Source of the DNA: CAZGKW01 sp964526295
Lineage (GTDB): Bacteria; Planctomycetota; Phycisphaerae; FEN-1346
Length of the DNA stretch: 44,900 nucleotides
Assembly (NCBI GenBank): GCA_964526295.1
Contig: CAZGKW010000035.1
Coordinates: forward strand, 1 to 44,900
Direction: 5' to 3'
Below the pieces are notes generated by a model. That model was not told the DNA's origin. It ran no database searches and saw only the letters and a program-made list of their open reading frames with translations. Made by a program: the position numbers and the translations under genes. Shown here one piece after another: positions 44,728 through 44,900 of this stretch (its first letter is position 1; every line of letters starts with the position of its first letter).

Positions 44728-44900
44728 ACACAGCCCTGCGCGAGCGCCGCTTCGCGGCCGGCACGGCCACGCCTCGTCACGGGCCGGGCGCCGGTGCCGT
44801 GTCGCGTCACGGCGTGGCCGCGGTCTTACGGCCGCGGCTCGAACACCAGGGCAATCGCATCTAAATTCCGCGGTCGACGCCGGTGAGGACGCGAAGTAGG
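44728..44900. other. Gap at right edge with a long-armed inverted repeat
   Basis: No gene is seen. CGGCCACGCC (44764-44773) pairs perfectly with GGCGTGGCCG (44811-44820), and GCCGCG recurs just after as an inverted pair around 44816-44840. This could belong to the end of a gene beyond the window. Confidence 0.35.

Overview
The window is about 45 kb of high-GC chromosomal DNA, densely coding and mostly on the minus strand. It most likely comes from a member of the PVC superphylum, probably a planctomycete. The evidence is a protein resembling the Minf_1886 family (regarded as restricted to Verrucomicrobia/Planctomycetes), a pilus-like locus in the order known from Verrucomicrobia (PilM, two bitopic membrane proteins, a giant secretin), a stand-alone URO-D-like protein, and several kinds of short intergenic repeat. 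There is no rRNA, CRISPR array, insertion sequence or phage gene. All assignments rest on reading the sequence; no database search was run.

Layout. 1-680: a minus-strand tRNA operon, Thr(TGT)-Tyr(GTA)-Gly(TCC)-Thr(GGT), with a clear promoter; the order matches the E. coli thrU-tyrU-glyT-thrT cluster that precedes tufB, so tuf probably lies just beyond the left edge. 819-3083: two related exported proteins of unknown function. 3532-6487 (plus): a NYN-LOTUS RNase-like protein, a MerR-type regulator and a FliA/WhiG-type sigma factor. 6697-8043: a lone TIR-like protein and an exported O-methyltransferase-like protein. 8349-12395: a signalling cluster with a response regulator, a REC-PAS-kinase and a membrane HAMP-PAS-kinase. 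12502-17883: a minus-strand operon of a PSP1/RicT-like protein, methionyl-tRNA synthetase, the Minf_1886-like protein, an AI-2E family permease, a small membrane protein and a hypothetical protein. 18141-21950: a zinc-ribbon membrane protein with an apparent frame break, an exported TPR protein and a Gfo/Idh/MocA oxidoreductase. 22234-28691: proteostasis genes clpC and dnaK flank a lipoprotein and a TPR membrane protein. 28734-38447: a membrane protein, then the pilus/secretin operon. 38692-44646: URO-D-like protein, mnmE, yidC, a metallophosphoesterase and a Trm112-like protein.

Promoters of ordinary sigma-70 form (TTGAAN or TTGNNN, 16-18 bases, TATAAT-like) can be placed in front of the tRNA operon, the PSP1 gene, clpC, dnaK, the lipoprotein, pilM and the Trm112 gene. 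At least four genes use TTG starts with good ribosome binding sites (the PSP1 gene, the secretin, the URO-D-like gene and yidC).

The most interesting parts are: the pilus-like system, with a PilM fused to a membrane-anchored C-terminal half and a secretin carrying a very long repeat/coiled-coil N-terminal half; the orphan TIR-like protein; an MnmE whose G4 guanine-specificity motif lacks its Asn; and three structured intergenic elements (a 130-bp double-hairpin palindrome at 19043, a 111-bp inverted repeat at 41155 between yidC and mnmE, and a row of hairpins upstream of dnaK).
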